From positions 62,001 through 126,000 of the forward strand of contig MKUH01000008.1 in assembly GCA_001897745.1 (NCBI GenBank): 64,000 nucleotides of DNA. The letters are read 5' to 3'. Of this stretch, positions 31,901 through 41,765 are shown piece by piece. Numbering within the stretch: the first letter of the stretch is position 1; the number at the start of each line of letters is the position of its first letter. The notes under the pieces were generated by a model, which worked only from the letters and a program-made list of their open reading frames with translations, had not been told where the DNA came from and did no database searches. This DNA is from Candidatus Accumulibacter sp. 66-26 (GTDB lineage Bacteria > Pseudomonadota > Gammaproteobacteria > Burkholderiales > Rhodocyclaceae). The position numbers and the translations under genes were made by a program.

Positions 31901-32420
31901 GGGGCTGCCGGCGCTGCCGGTCGCGGTCAATATCTCGGCGCTGCAGTTCGCCCAGCCGCGCTTCATCGAAGCCGTCGGGCAGGCCCTGCAGGCCAGCGGC
32001 CTGGCGCCGCACTGCCTGGAGCTGGAACTGACCGAGAGCGTCATGATGCAGGCCGCCGAGCGCAACATCGAGATGCTGGAGACGATCCGCCGCATGGGCG
32101 TGCAGGTGGCGATCGACGATTTCGGCACCGACTACTCGTCGCTCGCCTATCTCAAGCGGCTGCCGATCGACAAGCTGAAGATCGATCAGGCCTTCGTGCG
32201 CGATATCGTGACCGACGCCGACGACGCGGCGATCATCGCCGCCATCATCGGGCTCGCGCAGAACCTGAAGCTGCGGGTGATCGCCGAGGGGGTGGAGAAC
32301 GAGGCGCAGTTCGACTTCCTGCGCCGCGGCGGTTGCGCCGAGGCGCAGGGCTATCTTTTTTCCCGGCCCTTGCCGGGCGCCGAGTTCGAGCGCTTCTGGC
32401 GCGCCTCGCTGGCCGCCTGA
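28941..32420 (+). CDS. Membrane sensor with periplasmic domain, three PAS, GGDEF and EAL domains
   Basis: Predicted dual c-di-GMP cyclase/phosphodiesterase, 1159 aa. Membrane spans lie at about 9-29 and 284-302, enclosing a periplasmic Cache-type sensor of about 250 residues. A HAMP-like stretch follows (303-355), then three PAS domains (about 363-480, 485-600, 605-725). GGDEF is intact at 810-814 with the inhibitory RxxD at 801-804. EAL is intact at 938-940. The usual D-F-G-T-G-Y-S-S loop reads D-D-F-G-T-D-Y-S-S here. GTG start at 28941. Transcribed separately from DUF2238 (39-nt gap), and its stop abuts the convergent cheB stop. The ligand is unknown. Confidence 0.9.
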   Translation: MNLKTKSSLAIVALLLVLFGIGAVIQNYLIQTSLKQTIADQQFSLITRVADEIDSRFRLQGDALARVAAGITPEVLADPLRLQAYLEDRHGLLSFFDDLVVVSPSLRVLADHPVFPGRRGAEVAHFEHLRQVLETRQPAISPPFLGKVTQRPSLAQAVPVVDGAGRTVAILSGQMNLLDPGFLGSLNERKSGRSGHFVLTTRERVTIVSRFKDRVMRLNVVPGANPVFDQAIAGWEGTQEGTTSYGQRMLMSFRSLRTADWVLGSLLPVEEAYAPIHASRQTALWLMFGASLLVGLIVWLMMRSLFQPLLVLRENVRRLGREPELAATLTAGRDEIGEVAADFYRLCGELLQARHESEGRAEELRTILDASPLAVALIRNRCLLSANRAFERMFGYRVDEVRGQSVEAFYTSAEAFVAFGQRLYPEIANGGVAKFEQEYKDRAGRVFWTNFYARLLDPLQPDKGAVVLIEDISERKATEAAREESEERHRQMFLGNASVMFLVDPERAAIVDANPAACAFYGYPLQAFRGKPLRDIDPRPEGEYRAAAERVLADGRGYFLLQHRMANGEIRHVEVHASPLRVGGQTLIYSIVHDVTQRHRAEEQLRLAAKAIASSGEGIVVTDRDNRIVSVNPAFCALSGYEADELLGRTPELFRSSRHDDAFYRAMWDAVRGTGSWQGEIWNRDRHGRVVPEWLTISVVRDAAGEIEHYVGIFTDISERKRSEERIRHLAEHDALTNLPNRVLLGDRLSQAIVQAQREGRQMALIFLDLDRFKNINDSLGHQIGDQLLQVVAERIHQCVRASDTVSRQGGDEFIMLLPEIAHPSDAARVAEKLLEALAHPCLIEGHELTVTASLGIGIYPDDGADPATLIRNADTAMYHSKESGRNAYHFFRPEMNARVFERMSLENSLRRALERGEFLLHYQPQIDIATRRLIGMEALVRWQHPELGLVPPMRFIPVAEDSGLILGIGAWVLGEACRQNRAWQAAGLPALPVAVNISALQFAQPRFIEAVGQALQASGLAPHCLELELTESVMMQAAERNIEMLETIRRMGVQVAIDDFGTDYSSLAYLKRLPIDKLKIDQAFVRDIVTDADDAAIIAAIIGLAQNLKLRVIAEGVENEAQFDFLRRGGCAEAQGYLFSRPLPGAEFERFWRASLAA

Positions 32421-34456
<2,036 letters not shown>

Positions 34457-34543
34457 CGTCTTTGTCTTCCTCCCTGTCCTTGTGGTTTTGTCGTATTGCT
34501 CTCCTTGAGCCAGCGACCCTACTGAGTCCATGGTTATGTTTCC

Positions 34544-34557
34544 ATGATCAGGGTCAA
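34544..34557 (-). promoter_or_regulatory. FNR/Anr-like box upstream of paaK
   Basis: TTGAC-N4-ATCAT on the minus strand matches 8 of 10 bases of TTGAT-N4-ATCAA. A weak -10 (TAGGGT, complement of 34516-34521) lies at the distance expected for a site centred near -41.5. The rest of the 273-nt divergent gap (34457-34729) shows nothing I can name. Confidence 0.3.
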
Positions 34558-34729
34558 ATGATGTGCGGATAGTTTTGGCGGAAAGAAGGGCGGCGCCGCG
34601 GCTGCGTTCCGGCGGGCGGCGCCGCGAGATTCCCGCTGCGGACGCGATGAACGCCCCCGGCGCGCCGAAATCGGCTAGCCTGTGCGGTCGTTTTTCTCCG
34701 CCCGTCTTTTTTTGCCTTCCCGTCCGCCG

Positions 34730-36064
34730 ATGCTCCTTCGCCAGTCCCGTGAAATCCTCGCCCATGCCGGGCCCATGCTGATCGCCCAGCTCGCTTCGAT
34801 GGGCATGATGGTGATCGACACCGCGCTGCTTGGCCACTACGGCACCGAGGACCTGGCGGCGGTGGCGGTCGGCGGCGGCATCTACATCTCGGTGGTGTTC
34901 GCGCTGGTCGGCATCCTGCAGGCGGTCGCGCCGATCGTCGCGCATCTGCGCGGCGCCGGGCGCGAGGACGAGATCGGCGGCGCCCTGCAGCAGGCCTTCT
35001 GGCTCGCGCTGCTGCTCGCCGTGCCGGGCGTGCTCTGCCTGCTCCACCCCGATCCGCTGTTCGCCCTGTCGCCGATCGAGCCGGGCGTCGAGGCCAAGGC
35101 GCGCCGCTACCTGGAAATGCTCGCCTGGGGCATTCCGGCGGCGCTGCTCTATCGCACCTTCTATTCCTGCTGCAACGCGCTCGGCAAGCCGCGCCCGCTG
35201 ATGTTGATCAGCCTCGGCGGCACCCTGCTGCACGGCGCGCTGGCCTGGCTGCTGGTCACCGGGCGGCTCGGCGGCGAAGCGCTCGGCGTGCTCGGCTGCG
35301 GCATCTCGAACGCCGTCGTCAACTGGTTCGGGCTGCTTTGCGGCATGCTCTACATGGTGTTCGGGCCGGCGCTGGCGCGCTACCGTCTGCTCGCCGGCTG
35401 GCGTCCGCCGCAGGCGCGCCCGCTGCGCGAACTGCTGCGCCTCGGCCTGCCGATGGGCTTTTCCAACTTCGTCGAGATTTCGTCGTTCACGCTGATGGCG
35501 CTCTTCGTCGCGCAGCTGGGCGCGACGGTGGTCGCCGGCCACCGCATCGTCGCCAACTTCGCCGCGATCTGCTACATGCTGCCGCTGGCGCTCGCCATCG
35601 CCACGCTGGCGCAGGTCGGGCAGTCCGCCGGCGCGCGCGACTGGCCGCGCGCGCGGGCCTCGATCGGCGGCGGCCTGCTGCTCGCCGGCGGGCTGTCGAC
35701 ACTGCTCGGCCTCGTCCTCTGGCTTGCCGCTGCGGGACTGACCGCGGCCTACACGGACGATCCTGCCGTGCGCGCGGTGACCCTCTCGCTGATCGGCTAC
35801 GTGGCCGTCTATCAGATCTTCGATGCGGTGCAGACGATCGCCGCCTACGCGCTGCGCGGCTACAAGATCACCTTCACGCCGATGCTCGTGCACACCGTCT
35901 GCTTCTGGGGCGTCGGCCTCTACGGCGGCTGGTGGCTGGCCTTCAAGGCGGCGCAGCCGATGGGCGTCGCCGGCTTCTGGATCGCCTCGCTGTCGAGCCT
36001 GGTGCTCGCTGCGCTCCTGCTCGGCGCGCTGCTCTGGAAAGCGGTGGGCGAACGCCGGGATTAG
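34730..36064 (+). CDS. MATE family efflux transporter (NorM-like)
   Basis: Cation-coupled multidrug/toxin exporter of the inner membrane: 444 aa with about twelve hydrophobic segments in two similar halves. It has the M-I-D-T-A-L-L-G-H-Y-G segment of helix 2 and A-Y-A-L-R-G-Y-K in the C-terminal half. Substrate unknown. ATG at 34730 without a clear Shine-Dalgarno sequence. It is divergent from paaK and convergent with the small Cys-rich gene. Confidence 0.9.
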   Translation: MLLRQSREILAHAGPMLIAQLASMGMMVIDTALLGHYGTEDLAAVAVGGGIYISVVFALVGILQAVAPIVAHLRGAGREDEIGGALQQAFWLALLLAVPGVLCLLHPDPLFALSPIEPGVEAKARRYLEMLAWGIPAALLYRTFYSCCNALGKPRPLMLISLGGTLLHGALAWLLVTGRLGGEALGVLGCGISNAVVNWFGLLCGMLYMVFGPALARYRLLAGWRPPQARPLRELLRLGLPMGFSNFVEISSFTLMALFVAQLGATVVAGHRIVANFAAICYMLPLALAIATLAQVGQSAGARDWPRARASIGGGLLLAGGLSTLLGLVLWLAAAGLTAAYTDDPAVRAVTLSLIGYVAVYQIFDAVQTIAAYALRGYKITFTPMLVHTVCFWGVGLYGGWWLAFKAAQPMGVAGFWIASLSSLVLAALLLGALLWKAVGERRD

Positions 36065-36079
36065 GGAGGCCGTTCGCCC
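36046..36079. terminator. inverted repeat at the 3' end of the MATE gene
   Basis: GGGCGAACG (36046-36054) and CGTTCGCCC (36071-36079) form a perfect 9-bp stem with a 16-nt loop between convergent genes. There is no T-run. Stem and loop sizes resemble the hairpin at 14438-14479. Confidence 0.35.
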
Positions 36080-36094
36080 GGTGCGCTCCGCCCC

Positions 36095-36355
36095 TCAGCG
36101 TGGGTCGTGCCAGAGCGCGAGTTTTCCGCAGTAGGGCTTGCGCAGTTCGACCAGGCCGTAGATGACCGAGGTGATCAGCCCCGGGCTGCGTTCAACGCCG
36201 CACGGCTGCAGTTGCCTGATCTCGGTGCGCGCGCCCCGGATCGGGTCGAAGGCGCTGAAGCGGAGTTCCCGGCGCATGCAGCGATGGTCGCCGGCATTGA
36301 AGGGCGAGGTCGGCGGCTGGTGATGGCGGCAGGTGGCGCATGATTTGTTGTTCAT
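36095..36355 (-). CDS. Small Cys-rich conserved hypothetical protein
   Basis: 86-aa protein, not recognised. The N-terminus has C-A-T-C-R-H-H (Cys6, Cys9), then H-R-C-M-R-R-E-L, Q-P-C-G-V-E-R and P-Y-C-G-K-L. These give five Cys and several His, suggesting a small zinc-binding or Fe-S fold. No signal peptide or membrane segment. The ATG at 36353-36355 is preceded by GGGAG at good spacing, and that site argues for a real gene. A much longer open frame on this strand is antisense to the next gene and was not accepted. Confidence 0.6.
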   Translation of the reverse strand: MNNKSCATCRHHQPPTSPFNAGDHRCMRRELRFSAFDPIRGARTEIRQLQPCGVERSPGLITSVIYGLVELRKPYCGKLALWHDPR

Positions 36356-36572
36356 TTTCGCTCCCAGGATGAAAGAGATCGCCCGGCGGATTTTCCCCTG
36401 TCGTCGTTGTGGTTTTTTTGCCGGGCAAATGAAGCTTTTGTTGCGCCGAGCCGGTGCTCCGGCACGAGGTCCGTGGGCGCAGTCTGCGGCGGCGCCGTGC
36501 GCTGCGGAACGATTCGTTTCGGAAAACGATATGCCGGCGTCGAATATATGAAGCCCGGCCGCGCGGGGCGGC

Positions 36573-36612
36573 CTTTCATCCGCCTGTAACCTGATCCGCA
36601 TGCCGCTGTAAC
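36573..36612 (+). promoter_or_regulatory. Pho-box-like array (PhoB site) upstream of the plcP-like gene
   Basis: Heptamers CTTTCAT (36573-36579), CTGTAAC (36584-36590) and CTGTAAC (36606-36612) lie in phase at 11-bp steps, with a degenerate copy TCCGCAT at 36595. The E. coli Pho box is CTGTCAT repeats at exactly 11-bp steps, and the first pair matches 12 of 14 repeat bases. It ends 22 bp before the start codon. The remainder of the 36356-36634 gap holds a GC hairpin (GGCCGC/GCGGCC near 36557-36573) and nothing else I can name. Confidence 0.6.
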
Positions 36613-36634
36613 CGGGCGGCGCGATCATGCGGGC

Positions 36635-37420
36635 ATGCCCACGGTCCGCTCGATCTTCCTCTCCGACATCCACCTCGGCACGCGTGCCTGCCAGGCCGAG
36701 CGCCTGCTCGACTTCCTGCGCGAGTACGACGCCGACAATCTTTTCCTGATCGGCGACATCGTCGATTTCTGGGCGATGAGCCGCGCCATCCACTGGTCGC
36801 CGGCGCAGAACACCTTCGTCCAGAAGATCCTGCGGCGGGCGCGGCGCGGCGAGCGCGTGGTGTTCATTCCGGGCAACCACGACGAGGCGCTGCGCGAATA
36901 CGTCGGCGTCGCCTTCGGCGACATCGAGGTGCACGCCGAGTACGTGCATGAGCTGGCTGACGGTCGCCGCTTCCTGCTCCTGCACGGCGACGAGTTCGAC
37001 CAGATCACGCGCCACCACCGCTGGGTCGCGGTGCTCGGCGACGTCGCCTACAACCTGCTCGTGCGTCTCAACGGCATGCTGTCCTGGACGCGCCGCCGGC
37101 TCGGCATCGCCGGCTACTGGTCGCTGGCCGGCTACGCCAAGCGGCGCGTCAAGAAGGCGCTGCAGTTCGTCTTCGACTTCGAGGACGCGGCGCTGCACAG
37201 CGCGCGCCAGCGCGGGCTCGACGGCATCGTCTGCGGGCATATCCACTGCGCCGCGCTGCGTGCCGTCGGCACGCAGCACTACGTCAATTGCGGCGACTGG
37301 GTCGACAGTTGTACGGCGATCGTCGAGCACGCCGACGGCCGCCTCGAACTGATCGCCTGGGGCAGCGCCGGCGCGGCCGTCGAGCACCCGCGGGAAACGG
37401 AGGCGGCATGCGCGTCCTGA
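36635..37420 (+). CDS. PlcP-like metallophosphoesterase (UDP-diacylglucosamine diphosphatase-like family)
   Basis: Calcineurin-type phosphoesterase, 261 aa. Metal motifs D11-x-H13, G40-D41, G80-N81-H82-D83, H117-G-D and G-H202-I-H204 are complete. The protein belongs to the family often named LpxH-like. The segment L-G-T-R-A-C-Q-A-E-R-L-L-D-F-L-R and the C-terminal N-C-G-D-W-V-D-S-C-T-A fit my memory of PlcP, the phospholipase C that releases diacylglycerol during phosphate starvation. The neighbours support this: a GT4, DgkA and another GT4 downstream, and a Pho-box-like array upstream. The 3' end overlaps the GT gene by 13 bp. There is little Shine-Dalgarno sequence before the ATG. Confidence 0.75.
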   Translation: MPTVRSIFLSDIHLGTRACQAERLLDFLREYDADNLFLIGDIVDFWAMSRAIHWSPAQNTFVQKILRRARRGERVVFIPGNHDEALREYVGVAFGDIEVHAEYVHELADGRRFLLLHGDEFDQITRHHRWVAVLGDVAYNLLVRLNGMLSWTRRRLGIAGYWSLAGYAKRRVKKALQFVFDFEDAALHSARQRGLDGIVCGHIHCAALRAVGTQHYVNCGDWVDSCTAIVEHADGRLELIAWGSAGAAVEHPRETEAACAS

Positions 37421-38592
37421 TGGTTTCGGACGTCTATTTCCCGCGCATCAACGGTGTGTCCACGGCGATCCAGACTTACCGCGAGACGCTCGCCGCGCAC
37501 GACATCGAGGTCAGCCTGGTGGCGCCGGACTACGGCGACGGCTGCCGCGCGGCGTGGATCCGCCGCGTTCCGGCGCGCCCCGTGCCGCGCGATCCGGAGG
37601 ATCGCCTGCTGCGCTGGCGGGCGCTGAACGACGCGGTCCGCGCGGCGGTCGCGCAGGGCTGCGACCTGGTGCATGTGCAGACGCCCTTCCTCGCCCACTA
37701 CGCCGCGCACGGCGCCGCGCGGCGCGCCGGCCTGCCGCTGATCGCCACCTACCACACGCTGTTCGAGGAATACCTGCAGCACTACGCGCCTTTCGTTCCC
37801 GCCGGCTGGCTGCGCCACGCCGCGCGCCGTTTCTCGCGCGCCCAGTGCAACGCGCTCGACGCGGTGATCGTGCCCTCGCAGGCGATCTACCGCCGGCTCG
37901 GCGATTACGGCGTGCGCGCGCCGCTGCACGTCCTGCCGACCGGCATCCCGCTGCGCCGCTTCGCCGATGGGGAGTGCGAGGAGCGCGGCGCCTTCCGCGC
38001 CCGCCATGGAATCGCCGCGACGCGCCCGGTGGCGCTCTACGTCGGCCGCGTCGCGCACGAGAAGAACCTCGAATTCCTGCTCGACGCCGCCGCGCTGGCG
38101 CGCGAATCGCTGCCCGGGCTGCTCCTGCTGATCGCCGGCGAGGGGCCGGCGCTCGCCGCCCTGCGCGCGTCGGCGCAGGCGCGCGGCCTCGGAGGCAGCG
38201 TCCAGTTCCTCGGCTACCTCGACCGCCAGCGCGAACTGCCGGCGTGCTACGCCGCCGCCGACGCCTTCGTCTTCGCGTCGCGTACCGAGACGCAGGGGCT
38301 CGTCCTGCTCGAGGCGATGGCCGCCGGGCTGCCGGTCGTCGCGCTGGCGGCGATGGGCACGACCGACATCCTCGGCGCGCGGCGCGGCGCGCTCGTGCCG
38401 GACGACAACCCGAGCGCCTTCGCGCTCGAACTCGTGCGCCTGCTGCGCAACGGCGAACTGCATCGCCGCCTGGCGGCCGAAGCGCGGCGCTACGCCGGCG
38501 AGTGGTCGGACGAAACGCTGGCCGGGCGCCTGGCCGCCCTCTATCGCGGGATCGTCGAGCGGCACGGCGAGCGTCATGAGGAACGCCGATGA
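37408..38592 (+). CDS. GT4-family glycosyltransferase (candidate diacylglycerol glycosyltransferase)
   Basis: GT-B fold transferase, 394 aa. N-terminal M-V-S-D-V-Y-F-P-R-I-N-G-V-S-T glycine loop, G-R-V-A-H-E-K-N-L nucleotide-sugar segment and the retaining E-x7-E motif in T-E-T-Q-G-L-V-L-L-E-A-M. The ATG at 37408 follows GGAGG and lies inside the end of the plcP-like gene, so both are likely translated together. In PlcP-linked systems an adjacent GT4 (Agt) adds glucose or glucuronate to diacylglycerol. The sugar cannot be read from sequence. The last four bases overlap dgkA. Confidence 0.85.
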   Translation: MRVLMVSDVYFPRINGVSTAIQTYRETLAAHDIEVSLVAPDYGDGCRAAWIRRVPARPVPRDPEDRLLRWRALNDAVRAAVAQGCDLVHVQTPFLAHYAAHGAARRAGLPLIATYHTLFEEYLQHYAPFVPAGWLRHAARRFSRAQCNALDAVIVPSQAIYRRLGDYGVRAPLHVLPTGIPLRRFADGECEERGAFRARHGIAATRPVALYVGRVAHEKNLEFLLDAAALARESLPGLLLLIAGEGPALAALRASAQARGLGGSVQFLGYLDRQRELPACYAAADAFVFASRTETQGLVLLEAMAAGLPVVALAAMGTTDILGARRGALVPDDNPSAFALELVRLLRNGELHRRLAAEARRYAGEWSDETLAGRLAALYRGIVERHGERHEERR

Positions 38593-38960
38593 ACGAAAGT
38601 CCGTTCAAGGGCAAGACCGGCCTGCGCCGGGTGTGGAACGCCTTTCACTACTCGCTGGCCGGCCTGCGCGCCGCGCTGCGCTACGAGGATGCCTTCCGCC
38701 AGGAGGCGCTGCTCGCCGCGCTGCTGATTCCGCTCGCCTGCTGGCTGCCGGTGGGCGGGGCGGGGCGCGCGCTGCTGATCGGCAGCGTGCTGCTGGTGCT
38801 CATCGTCGAACTGCTCAATTCGGCGGTGGAGGCCGCCGTCGACCGCATCTCGCTGGAAAACCACCGCCTCGCCAAGCGCGCCAAGGACATCGGCAGCGCC
38901 GCCGTGCTCCTCGCCCTGCTCGACGTGGTGGCCGTCTGGGCCTGCGTTCTTCTGGAGTGA
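38589..38960 (+). CDS. dgkA: Diacylglycerol kinase DgkA
   Basis: Small membrane kinase that phosphorylates diacylglycerol to phosphatidate. 123 aa, three membrane helices, and the active-site helix V-E-L-L-N-S-A-V-E-A-A-V-D. It overlaps the upstream GT4 gene (ATGA) and is four bases from the next. In this setting it would recycle diacylglycerol not used for glycolipid. Confidence 0.93.
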   Translation: MNESPFKGKTGLRRVWNAFHYSLAGLRAALRYEDAFRQEALLAALLIPLACWLPVGGAGRALLIGSVLLVLIVELLNSAVEAAVDRISLENHRLAKRAKDIGSAAVLLALLDVVAVWACVLLE

Positions 38961-38964
38961 AGCC

Positions 38965-40128
38965 ATGCCGACCGATGCCGCGCGTCCGCCGCTCGATCTC
39001 GCCATCGTCACCGAAACCTATCCGCCGGAAGTGAACGGCGTCGCGATGACGCTCGGTCGTCTGGTCGACGGCCTGCGCGGCAACGGCCACCGCGTGCGCG
39101 TCGTCCGCCCGCGCCAGCCGGCCGATGCGCCGGCTGCGGGCGGGGCGGACGAGACGGGCGATCTGACGCTGCCCGGCATGGCGCTGCCCGGCTACGCCGG
39201 CCTGCGCTTCGGCTGGCCGGCCAGGCGCCGTCTGTGCGCGGCGTGGCGCGCGGCGCGGCCGGACGCGGTGCACGTCGTCACCGAAGGGCCGCTCGGCTGG
39301 TCGGCCGTGGCCGCGGCACGCCAGCTCGGCATCCCGGTGACGTCCGGCTTCCACACCAATTTCGACCGTTACAGCCGGCACTACGGCGTCGGCTGGCTGC
39401 AGCCGACGCTCGCCGCCTACCTGCGCGGCTTCCACCGGCGTACGCGGGCGACGCTGGTGCCGACCGCCGCGCTCGCCGCCAGCCTCGCCGGCGAGGGGCT
39501 GGCCGGCGTGCGCGTGCTCGGGCGCGGTGTCGATACGCAGCTCTTCGATCCGGCCCGGCGCAGCGCCGCGCTGCGCGCCGCCTGGGGCGCCGGCGCGGAC
39601 GATCCGGTGGCCCTCTACGTCGGCCGCCTGGCCGCCGAGAAGAACATCGGCCTCGCCCTGCGCGCCTTCGCCGCCGTCCAGGAACGCTGCCCGCGCGCGC
39701 GCCTGGTGCTGGTCGGCGACGGCCCGCTGCGCGCCAGCCTGCAGCGCCGATTCCCGCAGCACCATTTTGCCGGCCAGCGGCTCGGCGAGGATCTCGCAAC
39801 GCACTACGCTTCGGGCGATCTCTTCCTCTTTCCCAGCCTGACCGAGACCTTCGGCAACGTCACGCAGGAAGCGCTGGCCAGCGGGCTGGCCGTGCTCGCC
39901 TTCCGCAGCGCGGCGGCGGCCGAAACGATCGTCGACGGCGAGAACGGCCGCACCGTCGATCCGGGCGACGAGGCGGCCTTCATGCGCGCCGCCGTGCAAC
40001 TCGCGCGCGCCGACGACATCCGCCGGCGCCTCGGCGAACGTGCCCGGCAGAGCATGGGCGAACGCGGCTGGGAGACCGTCGCGCTGCGTTTCGAGGTGGT
40101 CTTGCGCGAGGCCATCGGCGCCGGCTGA
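38965..40128 (+). CDS. GT4-family glycosyltransferase
   Basis: Second GT-B transferase of the cluster, 387 aa. T-E-T-Y-P-P-E-V-N-G-V-A-M-T glycine loop, G-R-L-A-A-E-K-N-I-G segment and E-x7-E motif in L-T-E-T-F-G-N-V-T-Q-E-A-L. It is a distant paralogue of the gene at 37408. Two different GT4 enzymes could make two head groups or a diglycosyl lipid. ATG at 38965 after GGAG. Last gene of the set. Confidence 0.85.
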   Translation: MPTDAARPPLDLAIVTETYPPEVNGVAMTLGRLVDGLRGNGHRVRVVRPRQPADAPAAGGADETGDLTLPGMALPGYAGLRFGWPARRRLCAAWRAARPDAVHVVTEGPLGWSAVAAARQLGIPVTSGFHTNFDRYSRHYGVGWLQPTLAAYLRGFHRRTRATLVPTAALAASLAGEGLAGVRVLGRGVDTQLFDPARRSAALRAAWGAGADDPVALYVGRLAAEKNIGLALRAFAAVQERCPRARLVLVGDGPLRASLQRRFPQHHFAGQRLGEDLATHYASGDLFLFPSLTETFGNVTQEALASGLAVLAFRSAAAAETIVDGENGRTVDPGDEAAFMRAAVQLARADDIRRRLGERARQSMGERGWETVALRFEVVLREAIGAG

Positions 40129-40454
40129 CGGGTTTGCGTCGGGACGGCGCCCGGCGGCTTGCGCGCGCTTCGGGCGGGGGGCCTCTCTTTGAGGCATGTT
40201 TTTGCGGCCGTTTCGTCGCTCGTTCCGCCTGTCGTTTTCCGCGCCGCCGGTCCCGGCTGCGCTCCCGGCCAGTTCCCTTGCGGCCCCCGGCGCGGCCTGC
40301 GCCCGGCCCGGCCGCCGCCGCTTCCGCTTTTGTCCGACGGGCGGTGTCCGGGGCCATCGCCGCCGCCCGCAGCCGGCCACCGCTCCTTGCGCCGCATCGC
40401 GACTGCCCGGTCGGCATAAAAATGTGGATAATTGCGCCCCAGGGGGAAGTGAGA
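40129..40454. other. 326-nt gene-free stretch before the HD-GYP gene
   Basis: GC-rich and low-complexity until about 40415, with no reading frame that looks coding. The last 40 bases turn A/T-rich (ATAAAAATG, GATAAT), where the promoter of the HD-GYP gene is likely. I could not place a -35 with confidence. Confidence 0.4.
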
Positions 40455-41765
40455 GTGGGAAAGAACACAACTACGCGCAGCAATTTCTATGTCTCGGTCG
40501 AGCAGTTGCGCATCGGTCTTTACGTTTTCATCGATTTGCCGTGGTTTCAGCACCCCTTCACGCTCAACAGCTTCCGCATCGCCTCCGACGACCAGATCCG
40601 CGACCTGCGCGCCCTCGGTGAACCGCGCTTCCGCTACGATCCCGAACGCAGCGACGTCCGCCCCGATACCCCGGCGCCGATTCCCGAAGCCGCCGCCGAG
40701 CACGCGGCGGCCGAGGCGCCGGGCGCGCCGCGCGAGGACAGCCCCGTCCTCAGCGCCAAGCAGGTGCGCATCCACGCGCTGGCCGAGCATCGCCGGCGCA
40801 TCGAACAGGTCGACAAGGCCTTTCTCAAGTCCGCCAGCATCCTGCGCAACCTCAATCGCAACCTGCTGTCGCGGCCGGCCGAGACGCTGCAGGAGATGGG
40901 GCGCCTCGTCGAGCAGATGGTGCTCGCCTTTCTCGAACACCCGGAGGTCACGCTGCACGTGATGGGCGAGAAGTGCGGCGGCGACGAAACCTACTCGCAC
41001 GGCCTCAACGTCTCGGTGCTGTGCATGATGCTCACCAAGGGGCTGGACTTCACCCCCGAGCAGGCGCGCATCCTCGGCCTCGGCGCGCTGCTGCACGACA
41101 TCGGCCTGATGGACGTGCCCGACCGCGTGCTCAAGAAGCGCCCGGACGAATACACCAAGCCGGAGCGCGAACTGCGCGCCATGCACTGCGAATTCGGGGT
41201 GCGCATCGGCAAGCAGATCGGCCTGCCGGCCGACGTCCTCGCCGTCATCTTCCAGCACCACGAGATGGCCGACGGCACGGGCTACCCGCTCGGCCTGAAG
41301 CTCGACAGGATCACCCAGCCGGCGCGCGTCGTCGCCCTCGTCAATTTCTACGACAACCTGTGCAATCCGGTCGACCTCGCGCAGGCGATGACGCCGCACG
41401 AGGCGCTCTCCTTCATGTTCGGGCAGCGCCGCAACAAATTCGACGGCGTCGTGCTGCAGCAGATGATCCGCTGCCTCGGCGTCTATCCGCCGGGTTCCAT
41501 CGTGATGCTCTCGAACGACGCGATCGGCATGGTGATGTCGGTCAACCCGGCCAAGCCGCTGCGCCCCTGGGTCATGGTCTACGACGAAGGCGTGCCGAAG
41601 GAGGAGGCGATCCTGCTCGACCTCGAGCAGGAAACCGAAATCAACATCACCAAGTCGGTGCGGCCGGCGCTGCTGCCGCCGGCCACCTACGCCTACCTGA
41701 GTCCGCGCCGGCGCGTCACCTACTTTTTCGACAGCAGCACGCAGGCGAGGCCGGGGCGCGAATGA
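40455..41765 (+). CDS. HD-GYP domain c-di-GMP phosphodiesterase with DUF3391
   Basis: Cytoplasmic phosphodiesterase that hydrolyses c-di-GMP, 436 aa. The N-terminal DUF3391 (about 8-70, S-V-E-Q-L-R-I-G-L-Y-V) is typical of one HD-GYP subgroup. The catalytic domain holds H214-D215 (L-L-H-D-I-G) and the full signature H-H-E-M-A-D-G-T-G-Y-P starting at 268. GTG at 40455 follows GGGGGAAG at good spacing; an in-frame GTG six bases upstream overlaps that site. The stop overlaps the next ATG, tying it to a GGDEF-EAL protein. Confidence 0.9.
   Translation: MGKNTTTRSNFYVSVEQLRIGLYVFIDLPWFQHPFTLNSFRIASDDQIRDLRALGEPRFRYDPERSDVRPDTPAPIPEAAAEHAAAEAPGAPREDSPVLSAKQVRIHALAEHRRRIEQVDKAFLKSASILRNLNRNLLSRPAETLQEMGRLVEQMVLAFLEHPEVTLHVMGEKCGGDETYSHGLNVSVLCMMLTKGLDFTPEQARILGLGALLHDIGLMDVPDRVLKKRPDEYTKPERELRAMHCEFGVRIGKQIGLPADVLAVIFQHHEMADGTGYPLGLKLDRITQPARVVALVNFYDNLCNPVDLAQAMTPHEALSFMFGQRRNKFDGVVLQQMIRCLGVYPPGSIVMLSNDAIGMVMSVNPAKPLRPWVMVYDEGVPKEEAILLDLEQETEINITKSVRPALLPPATYAYLSPRRRVTYFFDSSTQARPGRE

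Noticed and set aside
36095-37387. 430-codon minus-strand gene covering the PlcP-like region
   Set aside because: Upstream of the ATG at 36355 it is antisense to a conserved gene. Only the last 86 codons have a ribosome-binding site and Cys motifs.
36635-37420. Annotation as LpxH of lipid A synthesis
   Set aside because: Family motifs are shared, but gene context (GT4, DgkA, Pho-box-like repeats) and internal segments fit PlcP better. LpxH is normally isolated or near ppi/cysS.
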